Positions 34,033 to 34,422 of a stretch of DNA of 34,422 bases are shown piece by piece. The stretch is from contig CALAGB010000538.1 of assembly GCA_937891245.1 (NCBI GenBank), forward strand, positions 1-34,422, in the 5' to 3' direction. The notes under the pieces are model-generated. The model saw only the letters and a list, made by a program, of their open reading frames with translations, had not been told where the DNA came from and did not search any database. The DNA is from an uncultured Thermomicrobiales bacterium (GTDB taxonomy: Bacteria > Chloroflexota > Chloroflexia > Thermomicrobiales > Thermomicrobiaceae). The position numbers and the translations under genes were made by a program. The first letter of the stretch is position 1; every line of letters begins with the position of its first letter.

Positions 34033-34103
34033 AGGCGCCGGGCGGATTCGAACCGCCGATCAGAGTTTTGCAGACTCCTGCCTTGCCGCTTGGCTACGGC
34101 GCC
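34033..34103 (-). tRNA. tRNA-Cys (anticodon GCA)
   Basis: 71 bases on the minus strand fold as a complete cloverleaf. The acceptor stem GGCGCCG/CGGCGCC is perfect, the D stem is GCC/GGC, and the anticodon stem GGAGT/ACTCT closes the loop CTGCAAA with GCA at 34071-34069. The T arm is GGCGG-TTCGAAT-CCGCC. The discriminator base is T, as expected for tRNA-Cys. CCA is not encoded. The 3' end points to the integrase and prophage debris. Confidence 0.97.
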
Positions 34104-34120
34104 GGATTGCACAGGTACGG

Positions 34121-34129
34121 ATTCTATCA
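34121..34129 (-). promoter_or_regulatory. Extended -10 box upstream of tRNA-Cys
   Basis: On the minus strand TGATAGAAT (an extended -10, TGnTAGAAT) stands 17 bases before the tRNA 5' end. No good -35 box is seen, consistent with an extended -10 promoter. Confidence 0.5.
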
Positions 34130-34270
34130 CAGTATTCCCGACTTTCGGCGTATCGCCGCCGGTTTTCAGAGCTTTCGTCGGGACGACATCGGTAGTACCA
34201 TACAGGCACGATCCGGCTCCTGCGGAACCAGCTTCTTCGCCACAACGCGCGTCGAGAGGGAGTGATCGCG

Positions 34271-34422
34271 ATGCACGCACTCGATGTCCAACCGCTGACG
34301 CTGTCCGACGGCTCTGTCATCTCGGCACGGATGATCCGCCCGGCGGATGCCGAGGCGCTGCAGCGCTTCCACCGACGGCTGAGCGAAAATTCGATCTACT
34401 CCCGCCATTTCGGCTTTCTGCC
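34271..34422 (+). CDS. GNAT-family N-acetyltransferase, N-terminal part (cut by window edge)
   Basis: An ATG at 34271, preceded by GGGAG eight bases upstream, opens a frame that runs to the window end (50 codons). ISARMIRPADAEALQRFHRRLSENSIYSRHFGF is the typical first strand and helices of GNAT acetyltransferases, in particular the group whose members act on protein lysines or small amines and sometimes carry extra CoA-binding domains. Only the N-terminus is seen, so the acetyl-CoA motif and substrate cannot be judged. It is divergent from tRNA-Cys. Confidence 0.78.
   Translation, partial: MHALDVQPLTLSDGSVISARMIRPADAEALQRFHRRLSENSIYSRHFGFL

Overview
The window looks like chromosomal DNA of a Chloroflexota bacterium, possibly of the Thermomicrobia/Sphaerobacter type. 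This is an inference. It rests on the lipoprotein style of the solute-binding proteins (SRR-type leader, LLAACGG lipobox, long Ser/Thr/Ala linker), moderately high GC, frequent GTG/TTG starts and strong GGAGG ribosome sites. No rRNA or other firm phylogenetic marker is present.

Layout. (1) 1-7259, minus strand: a first uptake/catabolic cluster. In transcription order it holds a Gfo/Idh/MocA oxidoreductase, a family 5 solute-binding lipoprotein, DppB- and DppC-type permeases, a second binding lipoprotein, and the start of an amidohydrolase cut by the window edge. (2) 7651-10251, plus strand: a divergent GntR/FCD regulator, an M14/aspartoacylase-type zinc deacylase and an isochorismatase-type cysteine hydrolase. 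The spacer carries a cluster of TGTCGA half-sites. (3) 10721-14630, minus strand: a defence-gene graveyard. It contains hsdM (nonsense codon, internal deletion, frameshift), hsdS (one in-frame stop) and a DUF262 gene that is frameshifted and fused to the tail of a macro-domain gene. No hsdR is seen. (4) 15460-28855, minus strand: a run of 11 closely spaced genes, probably one operon. The order is IclR regulator, binding protein, DppB, DppC, Gfo/Idh, aminotransferase, amidohydrolase, aminotransferase, hydantoinase/allantoinase-type hydrolase, second Gfo/Idh and a TIM-barrel protein; a 13-bp perfect hairpin follows. (5) 29105-31041, plus strand: a divergent pair, an NAD-dependent epimerase and a D-2-hydroxyacid dehydrogenase. 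Their promoter overlaps the IclR promoter. (6) 31080-34103: mobile-element debris next to tRNA-Cys, made of a frameshifted IS630-type element, two phage-structural-like fragments, a truncated tyrosine integrase, iterated repeats and an inverted partial copy of tRNA-Cys. (7) 34271 to the end: the start of a GNAT acetyltransferase.

How it may work. Three related binding proteins and two permease pairs point to import of small peptide-like or amide-containing compounds. No OppD/OppF-type ATPase gene lies in the window. Inside the cell, the cyclic-amide hydrolase, the two amidohydrolases, the zinc deacylase and the cysteine hydrolase could open and deacylate the compound. The aminotransferases, three Gfo/Idh oxidoreductases, the epimerase and the 2-hydroxyacid dehydrogenase could process the resulting amino/oxo/hydroxy acids or sugar-like parts. 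The combination does not match a named pathway I know. An opine-, Amadori- or hydantoin-like substrate is a reasonable but unproven guess.
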